From: Dongia_B sp035539075
Lineage (GTDB): Bacteria > Pseudomonadota > Alphaproteobacteria > Dongiales > Dongiaceae
Assembly: GCA_035539075.1 (NCBI GenBank)
Contig: DATLJB010000176.1
Coordinates: forward strand, 1 to 64,000
DNA: 64,000 nucleotides
Reading direction: 5' to 3'
The position numbers and the translations under genes are program-made. Shown piece after piece: positions 16,146-24,330 of this stretch (position 1 is the first letter of the stretch; each line of letters opens with the position of its first letter). The notes below the pieces were generated by a model that saw only the letters and a list, made by a program, of their open reading frames with translations, had not been told where the DNA came from and did not search any database.

Positions 16146-16517
16146 TTAGAGACTATTGATGAAGGTCTCAATGTTCGCCCATGTCCATTCGACAGTATTC
16201 ACCCCTTCAAGAATGGTGCGATCACTGGTATAAGCCCAAATACCCCTCACCTTCTTTCCTTCAGCCTTCGCGCAGGCAATCTCCCATTTTTGACCGCTCG
16301 AATTTAGCGAGCTTTTACTGACTAGTGCGATGACACCATCGGAACGACGAATGCGGGTACGAACCTTTGTCTTCCATTCCTCGTCGTAAGCCTCTTTGAC
16401 CGACATATCGATATATTCGAATGGCGAATTGGTATGTAACGACTGACCTTTGAGAAAGTCTCGTTGTCTCTCGTCCTCAATTGCAAATGCGACAAATATC
16501 GTTTTCAAGTTAGCCAT
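16146..16517 (-). CDS. ThsB-like TIR-domain protein
   Basis: 123 residues, a single domain. TIFVAFAIEDERQRDFLKGQ at beta1, EYIDMSV, RIRRSDGVIALVSKSSLNS and GQKWEIACAKAEGKKVRGIW follow the DUF1863/ThsB TIR pattern. Glu79 in the KWEIACA helix is the candidate catalytic glutamate for NAD turnover. I take the ATG at 16517 because GGGGGAAAG sits just upstream; an in-frame ATG four codons earlier is possible. It should make a nucleotide signal for the caspase encoded 11 bp downstream (inference). The upstream metallophosphoesterase gene ends 90 bp away. Confidence 0.82.
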   Translation of the reverse strand: MANLKTIFVAFAIEDERQRDFLKGQSLHTNSPFEYIDMSVKEAYDEEWKTKVRTRIRRSDGVIALVSKSSLNSSGQKWEIACAKAEGKKVRGIWAYTSDRTILEGVNTVEWTWANIETFINSL

Positions 16518-16606
16518 TCTTTCCCCCATTTACGGCTATCGGCACAGCTCAGTGAACTTTGGTTGATCTCGCGTTGGCTGAATGACACTTCGAGGATCTT
16601 TTTACA

Positions 16607-18154
16607 CTAGTGAGATGCCCTTGTCGGCGAAACTGAGGTCGCGATTTCGCGAAACGCTCCCCCGTTTTCGCTCTGAAAGAAAGATGCAACCCACCTTCGC
16701 GCATCTGGTTGCCATTCAAGCAGATTGTACGACATGGGTAGTCCCTCTGCTCCCAGCGAACTTCCACATCCTATTGCAGTGAGCGGCATGATGTCGTCGT
16801 GCCGTTGAATGTCGCGCTCGATGTATCGAGGTTTGTGCTTGTGCCCATGCAATATCGTTCGAATTTCCCAGTCGAAACACCAATCATGAAGCTCACGCGC
16901 ATCTACGAGTTCCAACGTCGCTTCATCTCGTAGGCCAACTCGGCTAAGGGCTCGCTGCACCCAAGTTTCCGGCGCTACATCAAACGAAAAAGGATGATGA
17001 TGAACGAGTACGATAGGAAGATAATTTCGAAGATGTTCTCGGGCACTTAGAAGGGCTCTATATTCGGCTCCCACTTCTCGGAACTGTGCTTGCGTGATTT
17101 TGCCGCGCGCTAAGAAACCTTCGATCGATGAATTGAAACAGATAAAGACCATTCGAATTTGATCGTCCACGACAATCTTTTGCGATCCAATCCGAGCTAC
17201 CTGCTTATAATCCTCCCCCAAGATCCCCATGATGCGTTGATCATGGTTTCCAGTAATAGCAATTGGCTCTCGCCCACCTGCAAGATGAGTGATGTTGTTT
17301 CGAAACGTGGTAAAAATCGTGGCATAATCAGGTTTTGGTGTGTCGAATAGATCGCCTGTAATGACGACCCTGTCGACGGCTCGAACAACATCTCGGAGTT
17401 CTGCTTCGAGCAGCGGTTGGTTTTCTGTCGCTTCTCTCGTCCCAAAATGCAGATCGCTCAGATGCAATAAACGCTTGTACTGATATTTGTCACGCTGCGC
17501 CCAATTCGCAACCTCGAGCTCGATGTCCTTCTTATCAGCTGATGCTGGTGAGAAGGATCTTTTTCCAGATGGCTTAGCTATCGTTGCAATACGTCCAGCG
17601 ACGCTATCCATTTTTTTGAGAGGCACGAAGGTGCTTGTGCCACCTCTCGTCCAGAATAAGAAACCCGGCCAGTCCGCGGCAGAGTGTATTGCCACGGAGA
17701 ATGCGGGCATCGGGTCGAGTATCTCAAACCGCCCATCTGCCCTCGCCATGTCAGGAATTAGCACCAGCAGAACACCACCAGTGGGAATTCGCGAAAGCTC
17801 GATGGCGGCTTCTTTCAGCTCGTAACCGCCTCCCACTGCCAGAGCGAAAACCCCAAAATGCGCGAAGCTTTGCTTGAGCGGCGCGAGCACTTCCGCCACA
17901 CTCTCGCTCGGCATGGTATCTTCGAAAGCAGTCGATTTCGACCGAAGTATACTAAGACAGTCTGCAGCTCTGCTTGCCATTTTCGCTGGCCAGTCCTCGT
18001 AACCCTTCGCCGCGATTAGATATTGGGATGGTCCACCTTCGAGAACTGTTAGAAAATCCTGCACGTCACTTTTTTGACTTCTAGGCGCACGCCCTTCATT
18101 AGAGGTCAAGTAAGCAACAATATTTGAATGTTCGAGTTTGAACATCGCGCCCAT
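16607..18154 (-). CDS. Calcineurin-like metallophosphoesterase with unrecognised N-terminal domain
   Basis: 515 residues in two parts. Residues ~225-510 are a metallophosphoesterase with all metal-site motifs: DLHFG (234-238), GDLFD (267-271), GNHD (302-305), HHHP and HGHKH. Residues 1-215 are a separate alpha/beta region with GGVLLVLIPDM and a FLFWTRGGTSTFVPL segment; I cannot assign it. Possible substrates include cyclic nucleotides, NAD-derived signals, nucleic acids or phosphoproteins. It sits between two TIR genes in an A+T-richer island, so a role in degrading or tuning a TIR product is attractive but unproven. The start ATG has GAGG about 9 bases upstream. Confidence 0.85.
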   Translation of the reverse strand: MGAMFKLEHSNIVAYLTSNEGRAPRSQKSDVQDFLTVLEGGPSQYLIAAKGYEDWPAKMASRAADCLSILRSKSTAFEDTMPSESVAEVLAPLKQSFAHFGVFALAVGGGYELKEAAIELSRIPTGGVLLVLIPDMARADGRFEILDPMPAFSVAIHSAADWPGFLFWTRGGTSTFVPLKKMDSVAGRIATIAKPSGKRSFSPASADKKDIELEVANWAQRDKYQYKRLLHLSDLHFGTREATENQPLLEAELRDVVRAVDRVVITGDLFDTPKPDYATIFTTFRNNITHLAGGREPIAITGNHDQRIMGILGEDYKQVARIGSQKIVVDDQIRMVFICFNSSIEGFLARGKITQAQFREVGAEYRALLSAREHLRNYLPIVLVHHHPFSFDVAPETWVQRALSRVGLRDEATLELVDARELHDWCFDWEIRTILHGHKHKPRYIERDIQRHDDIMPLTAIGCGSSLGAEGLPMSYNLLEWQPDARRWVASFFQSENGGAFREIATSVSPTRASH

Positions 18155-18309
18155 TATATTAGCCTCACGCTGATCAGCGGGGTCAACCGTCTAGTCCTCG
18201 TTCGCGTCGAAAAAATTTCGTAGCGTCCGACATTGATTGCGATCATCCCATACGGGCGAGCATTCACTATCTCCGTTAGGTGCCGGCACCGGCGCTATAG
18301 GTCACAAGA

Positions 18310-18807
18310 TCATTGGCCAAGGCTTGATTTAAGAACTCTATGGAATTCTTTAGTGGACCGAATACGTGCAACGTCTTCGGTTAAATGCCGCTTCTTTATT
18401 TCAAAATCATTCGCAGCAGCCTTGGACGCAGCAGCATAACGATCGAGATCAACATGAGTTTGGAGGTACGGCCACTTTCGGAGATAATCTGGGAGTGACA
18501 CCGCTCCGCCACCGACATAGGTCGCGAGGGGGTAGTCTTTCTCTGTCGCTATTCCGATTTCCCATGGCACCCACCACGACCCCTGTGTCGCTTGCGATAC
18601 GACAGCGAGAAGTTGAGTACAGTTGCCCATCTCAGCTTTAACATGATCGGCGAGAGCGTCTCCCGTACCAGCCGCGTTCACATCGAACACGTCTAAATAC
18701 GATTCTATGCGGTGCATGACTTTTAGCCTCTGCGCCAATTCAGCAGCCAAAGCAGTGTCTGCCCGCTGATGCGAAATAAATACTTTCAATGTTAGCCCCC
18801 ATTTCAC
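18310..18807 (-). CDS. TIR-domain protein (first gene of the island)
   Basis: 165 residues. Box-1-like KVFISHQRADTALAAELAQR, a YLDVFD strand, LADHVKAEMGNCTQLLAVVS and SWWVPWEIGIATEKD define a bacterial TIR (TIR_2-like) domain; Glu83 in PWEIG is the expected NADase glutamate. The C-terminal ~50 residues are charged and helical. It is the most upstream gene of the array; the phosphoesterase follows after 155 bp. Having two distinct TIR proteins plus a third TIR-like fold in 4.3 kb is unusual. Confidence 0.85.
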   Translation of the reverse strand: MKWGLTLKVFISHQRADTALAAELAQRLKVMHRIESYLDVFDVNAAGTGDALADHVKAEMGNCTQLLAVVSQATQGSWWVPWEIGIATEKDYPLATYVGGGAVSLPDYLRKWPYLQTHVDLDRYAAASKAAANDFEIKKRHLTEDVARIRSTKEFHRVLKSSLGQ

Positions 18808-18983
18808 AATTGAAGGAAGTATAGCTGGGGACTTCCAAATACTTCAAGCGGACGGACCTAGATTTGGCATTGTTAGAACGTACAGGACGCATCGCTTACT
18901 GCACACTATACTATGCAAACTCTTACCTTCAGAAAAAACCTCTTCCATGAGCTGTCGCCTCGGCGGTCTCGTAAATCTGCCGT

Positions 18984-19277
18984 TTAAACGCGATCGCCCG
19001 GAACGCCTGGGCGAGTTACCCATTTATTTCCCCTGCCCGGAGAACCTGGCCGGTCGGTTGAAGCATTTGTCTTACGAGCCTTGATAAAGTCTCGATCACT
19101 TTCGAGGAATGCATCGAGCATGTAAGGGATGAGTGTCTCAATTGCCTCCAATTCTCCATATTCTTGTCGGTATAGAGCTGCGTAGTCTTTTAGCTTGCAC
19201 CCCAACTCCGGCATAAGGGCAATCGTATATTTGATCGGGGTCCGGTCAGGAAGTTTACGGAGTTTCAAATTGGGCAT
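18984..19277 (-). CDS. DUF2274-family protein of the conjugation operon
   Basis: 97 residues. The N-terminus MPNLKLRKLPDRTPIKYTIA and a Y-AALYRQEYGE segment match the small DUF2274 proteins regularly found directly after trbI in Tn4371-like and Rhizobiales conjugative elements. Function unknown. The start is 11 bp past the trbI stop, so it is the distal gene of the trb operon and marks the boundary between the backbone and the defence-like island. Confidence 0.8.
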   Translation of the reverse strand: MPNLKLRKLPDRTPIKYTIALMPELGCKLKDYAALYRQEYGELEAIETLIPYMLDAFLESDRDFIKARKTNASTDRPGSPGRGNKWVTRPGVPGDRV

Positions 19278-19287
19278 AGTTGCTCCC

Positions 19288-20514
19288 TCAGCTTTGATAC
19301 GGCCGAAAGACGAGATCCTTATGAACGATCACCTTCAAGGACCATCCAGCCCGAACGGTGATGGTCGGCTGGCGATTGAGATCTTTTCCGACAAGTTGCT
19401 GACCCGCTTGCGAGGCATTCTGTTGGGCCGACTGCCGAATTGCCTGAATAAGATCGCCATCGCCGCCAATCGATAACTCACTGCCGACGCCAGTAAGCGT
19501 CGCCAAAGCTACTCCTTTCAGCAGTGACCAGGTGTGATAGTCCACCTCATCCTCAAGCCCGGCATAACCCGCGGCATCGGTCGCCGGCAGATTCTCGATC
19601 TGAATCGAAGATCCGTCCGGCATGATCAGGCGCTGCCAAATGACAAGCACCCGGTTCTGGCCAAAGGCGACGACGCTGTCATAGGCGCCGATTAATCTGC
19701 TTCCCTGTGGGATAAGCAGAAATTGGCCAGTGCCCGTGTCATAGACATTTTCTGTCACCTGAGCGATGACCTCACCCGGCAAATCGGCATTGATGCCGGT
19801 GATCAAGCTCGCAGAAATAACACTCCCCGCCAGTACCTCATAGGGCGACGCAGGCGTTTGCAAAGCAAAGTCGTTATAGATACTCCTTGCCGCCGGCTGG
19901 TTCAGAAAATCCAGCTTCCGCTGCTGATTGTTCGGATCCTTATCGGGATCAAGGTTGAGACGATTGGGATCAGCCGTGTTCCCATTATCGTTTCCGGCGG
20001 TGGCTTGCCTGGCAACGGGCTGTGCAGCTCCATCCTCATGCCGGCTGAGCTGAAAGAGCACCGCAGCCTCCCGCGCCTGCCTTGCCTGCTGTGCAAGACG
20101 CAGCCGCTCAGCCCGAGCTGTATCATCCTCCGGATTTGGCTGGAAGCCTGATCCGGTCGCTGGTGGCGTCAGACCAAGCTGCCTCTCCCGGTCAAGAATG
20201 GGTGGGCCGAGATCGCCCGGCAATGGCGGTCCCAGTTGTGGAACGGGTTTCGCAAGGTCCCCGTAGGAACCTGGAAGTTTTGCGAGACCATCTGCAACCG
20301 GCTTCTTTTCCGCATTGTACCGGTCTTCACCCAAAGGCAGATGCAGCGAGGGTGATTTCAGTGCGAGCCAAGTCACGGCGAAGATGCCGGCACTGCCAAG
20401 AGCCGCCATGCCGATCAGCAAGCGACGCTTGAAACGCACCACCGGCCGTGGCGACGCCCGTAAAGCAAGGCCCTCAGGATCCAGTTTCTGAGGCTGCAAT
20501 TGCGGGTCGGTCAT
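19288..20514 (-). CDS. trbI: Conjugal transfer protein TrbI (VirB10-like)
   Basis: 408 residues from the ATG at 20514 (a GTG at 20520 overlapping the trbG stop is also possible). The plan is a short cytoplasmic N-terminus, one membrane helix (RLLIGMAALGSAGIFAVTWL), a proline-rich periplasmic linker, then the VirB10 beta-barrel domain with YDSVVAFGQNRVLVIWQRLI. It links the inner-membrane ATPase platform to the outer-membrane core of the mating channel. It lies in the trbB-to-trbI minus-strand operon. Confidence 0.93.
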   Translation of the reverse strand: MTDPQLQPQKLDPEGLALRASPRPVVRFKRRLLIGMAALGSAGIFAVTWLALKSPSLHLPLGEDRYNAEKKPVADGLAKLPGSYGDLAKPVPQLGPPLPGDLGPPILDRERQLGLTPPATGSGFQPNPEDDTARAERLRLAQQARQAREAAVLFQLSRHEDGAAQPVARQATAGNDNGNTADPNRLNLDPDKDPNNQQRKLDFLNQPAARSIYNDFALQTPASPYEVLAGSVISASLITGINADLPGEVIAQVTENVYDTGTGQFLLIPQGSRLIGAYDSVVAFGQNRVLVIWQRLIMPDGSSIQIENLPATDAAGYAGLEDEVDYHTWSLLKGVALATLTGVGSELSIGGDGDLIQAIRQSAQQNASQAGQQLVGKDLNRQPTITVRAGWSLKVIVHKDLVFRPYQS

Positions 20515-20516
20515 GA

Positions 20517-21539
20517 TCACCGCCCCGGCCGAACAGTCGGCACAATTGGTAAATCACTTTTCTTGGTCGACGACGTATCCGTCCGGCTGATCCGCACCAC
20601 TTGCTGCGGCGCTTCGCCGAGCCGCAGTTCCGCTGCGGCGAAGAGCCGGTCGATAATGTAGTAGTTCTGTCGCATCCGGTAATTGACGAGTTCGTTGCCG
20701 CCGGTCGGCCCGACCACAAAGAGCGGTGGTGCTTCGCCCTGATCGATCCGCTCTGGGAACTCGATATAGACCTTGGCGCCGTCATCGAAAGCGCGCAATG
20801 GCCGCCACGGCGGGCTATCGCCGGTGATTTCGTAACGAAACCGGAGATTTTCGAGGGCAAGACCAGAGGCGACCGGCTCCGCCACCTGTGCTTCCTTGTT
20901 TTGCGCCTGCAGCGCAATGAGGTCATCCCGCGGATAGACCCAGGAAATCGCCGCCATCGAGGTATGCTCAGTGCTCTCCAGCGCAAGGTGATAGCTGCGC
21001 CGGTCCGTCATGATAACAAGATTTGTCTTGAGATCCGGGGCGACCGGCTTCACCAGCACATGCACCTGTTTCGAGGCACCACTGCCACTGGTCGTATCGC
21101 CCACCACCCAGCGCACCGTGTCGCCCGCCGAGACAGCAATCAGACCTTCGCCGGCCTGCAAGGCGATATCCGTTACCTGCTCTGGTGCTGCATAGAGCCG
21201 ATAAAGGGCCCCGTCCGTGAAGGGGAAGACCTGGATGGCATTGAGATAACCATGCGCCGTTGGTTCCTGAAGGGCGGCTGCATTCGCCGCCTCCACCCGC
21301 TCCGTCGGCAGGCGGGTGTCTTTAGTTTGAGATGCATCTGGAAATGGCTGCAGTTGCCCCGGCAATGGCAGAGGCTGCGCTACCGTAACGATTTCGACCG
21401 GCTTTGGCAGCGAAGACTCGAGCTTGGCCGGCTTCAAAGCGGCCGCATCATAAGTAATGGCCGGCGGCGGCGCCTTATCGGCACAGGAAGCCAGCAGCAG
21501 TGATAGAGACAGGAGAACAGACCGACGGATCATGCGCAT
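20517..21539 (-). CDS. trbG: Conjugal transfer lipoprotein TrbG (VirB9-like)
   Basis: 340 residues. The lipoprotein signal ends LLLASC (Cys19). The VirB9/TrbG core is present: IQVFPFTDGALYRLYAAPEQ near the middle, then NLVIMTDRRSYHLALEST and the C-terminal DDGAKVYIEFPE with PPLFVVGPTGGNELVNYR. This outer-membrane-complex protein pairs with TrbI and TrbF. Its stop overlaps a potential trbI start. Confidence 0.93.
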   Translation of the reverse strand: MRMIRRSVLLSLSLLLASCADKAPPPAITYDAAALKPAKLESSLPKPVEIVTVAQPLPLPGQLQPFPDASQTKDTRLPTERVEAANAAALQEPTAHGYLNAIQVFPFTDGALYRLYAAPEQVTDIALQAGEGLIAVSAGDTVRWVVGDTTSGSGASKQVHVLVKPVAPDLKTNLVIMTDRRSYHLALESTEHTSMAAISWVYPRDDLIALQAQNKEAQVAEPVASGLALENLRFRYEITGDSPPWRPLRAFDDGAKVYIEFPERIDQGEAPPLFVVGPTGGNELVNYRMRQNYYIIDRLFAAAELRLGEAPQQVVRISRTDTSSTKKSDLPIVPTVRPGR

Positions 21540-21550
21540 GAAGAACTCCT

Positions 21551-22249
21551 TCAGGGACGGGGATTTGGCGTGAGCTCACGGGACCAGGCAATGCCATCGA
21601 CATAGAGCCCGAGTGGGTTCTTGCGGACCGCCTCGGCTGTCTTCGGCGGATCCGTGACGATGGTGAGGATCGCGGTCCAATTTTCGGTGCCAGCTGGATT
21701 GCCATCCTTAAAACTCTGCTCCGTCCATTTCACCTGATAGGACGTACCTGTGACCGGCACGACGCTGGTGATCTCGACAGCCACACTGCGCTCACCGACC
21801 GCTTTGAAGGGATCATTCGCCTGGGCATAGGCATTGAGAAAGGTTGCCGCCTGCTCAGTTGCAAAGTCATAAGCCTGGAGCCAGTTTTGCCGAACCAGGA
21901 TCGGATCCAGCGAGAGAGAGCGAACATTGGTGATGAAGCGGCCGAGATACCAGGCCACCTCCGCCTCAGTCGGCTTGTAAGCCTCCGCTGCTGGGCCAAC
22001 GGCGCGCACGGCCCCTTGGTTGTCCACCTCGACCACATAGGGCACGACACGGCTCTGGGTCGATTGCCAGACGAGGCTGCCAGCAAGCCCACTCGCTAAG
22101 GCGAGCGACAGGAAGGACATCAAGCGCCAGTTCCGTGCCTGAACCCGCGCGGAGCCGATCCGCTCATCCCAGACTTGGGCCGCGCGTTGGTAGGGTGTCA
22201 CCGGCTCTGGTGTCCGGCCATAACGCTGAATGCTTCTGCGAAAATACAT
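21551..22249 (-). CDS. trbF: Conjugal transfer protein TrbF (VirB8-like)
   Basis: 232 residues with a cytoplasmic N-terminus, a single helix near residue 45 (SFLSLALASGLAGSLVWQS) and a periplasmic VirB8-like domain containing WYLGRFITNVRSLSLDPILV. It is an inner-membrane scaffold of the mating pore. Spacing to trbL upstream is 3 bp and to trbG downstream 11 bp. Confidence 0.93.
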   Translation of the reverse strand: MYFRRSIQRYGRTPEPVTPYQRAAQVWDERIGSARVQARNWRLMSFLSLALASGLAGSLVWQSTQSRVVPYVVEVDNQGAVRAVGPAAEAYKPTEAEVAWYLGRFITNVRSLSLDPILVRQNWLQAYDFATEQAATFLNAYAQANDPFKAVGERSVAVEITSVVPVTGTSYQVKWTEQSFKDGNPAGTENWTAILTIVTDPPKTAEAVRKNPLGLYVDGIAWSRELTPNPRP

Positions 22250-22252
22250 GGA

Positions 22253-23587
22253 TTATCCCTCCTGGCTGTCGAGTTCGGGATTGGCAGGAGCGCCCGGCCT
22301 GTCGCCTTCTTTGATCGCCTGGGCAGTCGCATGCGCCTGCTGTTGGTGGCGTTGCTGCGTCTGGAGCCGGCGCGCCCAATCAGGTGGTGTCGCACTGGTA
22401 ACGGATCCTGAACCGGAACTGGACTTCGTCACGGGGTCACCACCGGTTGCTTCCCAGCCTGCTGCCCGCCCCGCATCGACGCTTTCTGATAGTGCGGTCG
22501 TTGCTTTGCCGCTGAGACCGCGCATTGCTCCCATCGCGGCATTGCCTCCGGCGCGCGCGACGCCGGAAAGACCAGCACCCGCTTGAGAGAGGCCGCCACC
22601 TGTCGAGGTTGCCGAGCCCAGTCCATAGGCGGTAGCAGCGGCAGAGCCGAGTGATGTCCCGGCCCGGACGGCCGCCAGACCGCCGCCTCCAATCAATCGA
22701 GCAGCACCAAGTGCCGCCCCGCCGCCAAGCATGGCTGCACCAACCGCGGCACCTGCGGTCCCAATGGCTGCTCCCGCCCCCAATTGCGGCGCGCCGGATA
22801 CAAGACCCGCAGCAATGCCCGGGCCGAAGATGCCGAGACCAAAGAGCGTGAGTGCTGCCAGCACCAGCGACATGGTCTGGGCAAGGCCGGGCTCCTGACC
22901 CTTGAGGGCCGTGATGAAGTCGTTGAAGAAGCTGGAGCCGATACCAACGATAACCGCCAGCATCATGACCTTGATCCCAGAGGAGATGACGTTGCCGAGG
23001 ACCCGCTCGGCCAGGAAGCTCGTCTTGTTCCAAAGGGCAAAGGGAACCAGGATAAAGCCGGCAAGGCTCGTCAGTTTGAACTCGACGACCGTGATGAAGA
23101 GCTGGATCGCCAGAATGAAGAAGGCGAGTACCACGACGGCCCAGGCAAGCAGCAGGATCACGACGGTGACGATATTGTCGAAGAAACTGGTGAAGCCGAT
23201 CATGGTGCCGGCTTGCTGCAGCAGCGGCCAGGCCGCCTGAAAGCCGGTCGAGGCGAGCTTGCCGGGCTTCAGAAGATCGGCAGCGGTCAGACCATTTTGG
23301 CCGATCTCGAGGCCAAGACCCGCAAAAGAGCGGTAAACGATATCGGCGAGGAGCTGGAAGTTGCCGATAATATAAGCGAAGACTCCGACATAGAGCACCT
23401 TTCGGGCAAGCCGGATCAGGATCTGCCCCTCGCCATCCAGCGCCCAGAAGAGGCCGGTCAGGGTGATATCGATCCCGATCAAGACCGAGGTCAGGAAAGC
23501 GACCTCGCCATTCAGGAGCCCGAACCCGCTATCGATATAGCGGGTGAAGGTCGCCATGAACCGGTCAATGATGTTGAGATCATCCAT
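22253..23587 (-). CDS. trbL: Conjugal transfer membrane protein TrbL (VirB6-like)
   Basis: 444 residues with about six transmembrane helices in the first 260, followed by a Gly/Ala-rich low-complexity region (GAAIGTAGAAVGAAMLGGG) and a polar, glutamine-rich C-terminal tail, the usual TrbL composition. It is the polytopic inner-membrane channel component. No trbK-like entry-exclusion gene separates it from trbJ. Confidence 0.93.
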   Translation of the reverse strand: MDDLNIIDRFMATFTRYIDSGFGLLNGEVAFLTSVLIGIDITLTGLFWALDGEGQILIRLARKVLYVGVFAYIIGNFQLLADIVYRSFAGLGLEIGQNGLTAADLLKPGKLASTGFQAAWPLLQQAGTMIGFTSFFDNIVTVVILLLAWAVVVLAFFILAIQLFITVVEFKLTSLAGFILVPFALWNKTSFLAERVLGNVISSGIKVMMLAVIVGIGSSFFNDFITALKGQEPGLAQTMSLVLAALTLFGLGIFGPGIAAGLVSGAPQLGAGAAIGTAGAAVGAAMLGGGAALGAARLIGGGGLAAVRAGTSLGSAAATAYGLGSATSTGGGLSQAGAGLSGVARAGGNAAMGAMRGLSGKATTALSESVDAGRAAGWEATGGDPVTKSSSGSGSVTSATPPDWARRLQTQQRHQQQAHATAQAIKEGDRPGAPANPELDSQEG

Positions 23588-23604
23588 GGGGAAAGAGACC
23601 CGAA

Positions 23605-24330
23605 CTATTCCGGCGTGTAGGCGGTGCCGTCACCGAGAAACCGGGTCAGCGCCGCTTTACCGGATTCCTCGGATTGTGCCTTGCGGGCCTGATCGAGGCT
23701 GGCCGCCCGCGTGTTTGCCGCCATCAGGCTCTCGATCTGCAGCTGCTGCTTGATCGACAATGCCAGAAGCTGGTTGGTCGCCTGGCTGACCTGCAGATTG
23801 CCGACGGCACCCTGAGAGGCGTCAACGAGGCTGCCAAGCTTGGCCGTATCGGACTGAACCGTCTCGGCGATGGCGCTTTGCATGGTCATGCTCTGACGAA
23901 AGGCCTCCATCGCCAGCTGCCAGCGCTGGGTCGCTTCCGATACGATCGTCGGGATGGTTGTCCCCTGCCCTTCCTTTACTGGAAAGGACCGGTCGAACAT
24001 CGTCTGGGTCGCCTGGACATCGAAGCTGATGCCCTGCGCTTGGGTCATCAAACCGCTGATCCGCTGCAGGTCCCCGGTGATGCCAGCAAGTGACGACTGG
24101 TCCAGAGTTGTGAGATTCTTCGCTTCGTTCTGGAGCATGACCGCCTCGTTCTGAAGCGATTTGATCTGATTGTTGATCTGCTCCAATGCCCGTGCGGCCT
24201 CAAGAATGTTCTGGGCAAAATTCGAGGCATCGAAGACCGGCCAGCCACTGGCCGTCGCCTCATTGGCGGGAAGGCTCAGGACAAGACTAGCGGCAAGGGC
24301 CAGGAACGAACCGGTGAGCCGAAGTTTCAT
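23605..24330 (-). CDS. trbJ: Conjugal transfer protein TrbJ (VirB5-like)
   Basis: 241 residues with a signal peptide ending near LPANEATAS, then coiled-coil helices (ILEAARALEQINNQIKSLQN). This is the TrbJ pattern, a pilus-tip or adhesin-like secreted component. Its ATG overlaps the trbE stop (ATGA). Confidence 0.92.
   Translation of the reverse strand: MKLRLTGSFLALAASLVLSLPANEATASGWPVFDASNFAQNILEAARALEQINNQIKSLQNEAVMLQNEAKNLTTLDQSSLAGITGDLQRISGLMTQAQGISFDVQATQTMFDRSFPVKEGQGTTIPTIVSEATQRWQLAMEAFRQSMTMQSAIAETVQSDTAKLGSLVDASQGAVGNLQVSQATNQLLALSIKQQLQIESLMAANTRAASLDQARKAQSEESGKAALTRFLGDGTAYTPE

Noticed and set aside
20601..21503. A 300-codon open frame on the plus strand
   Set aside because: It is antisense to trbG, has shadow-like Arg/His-rich composition and no family match. 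The same holds for the 278-codon plus-strand frame at 22784-23620 against trbL.
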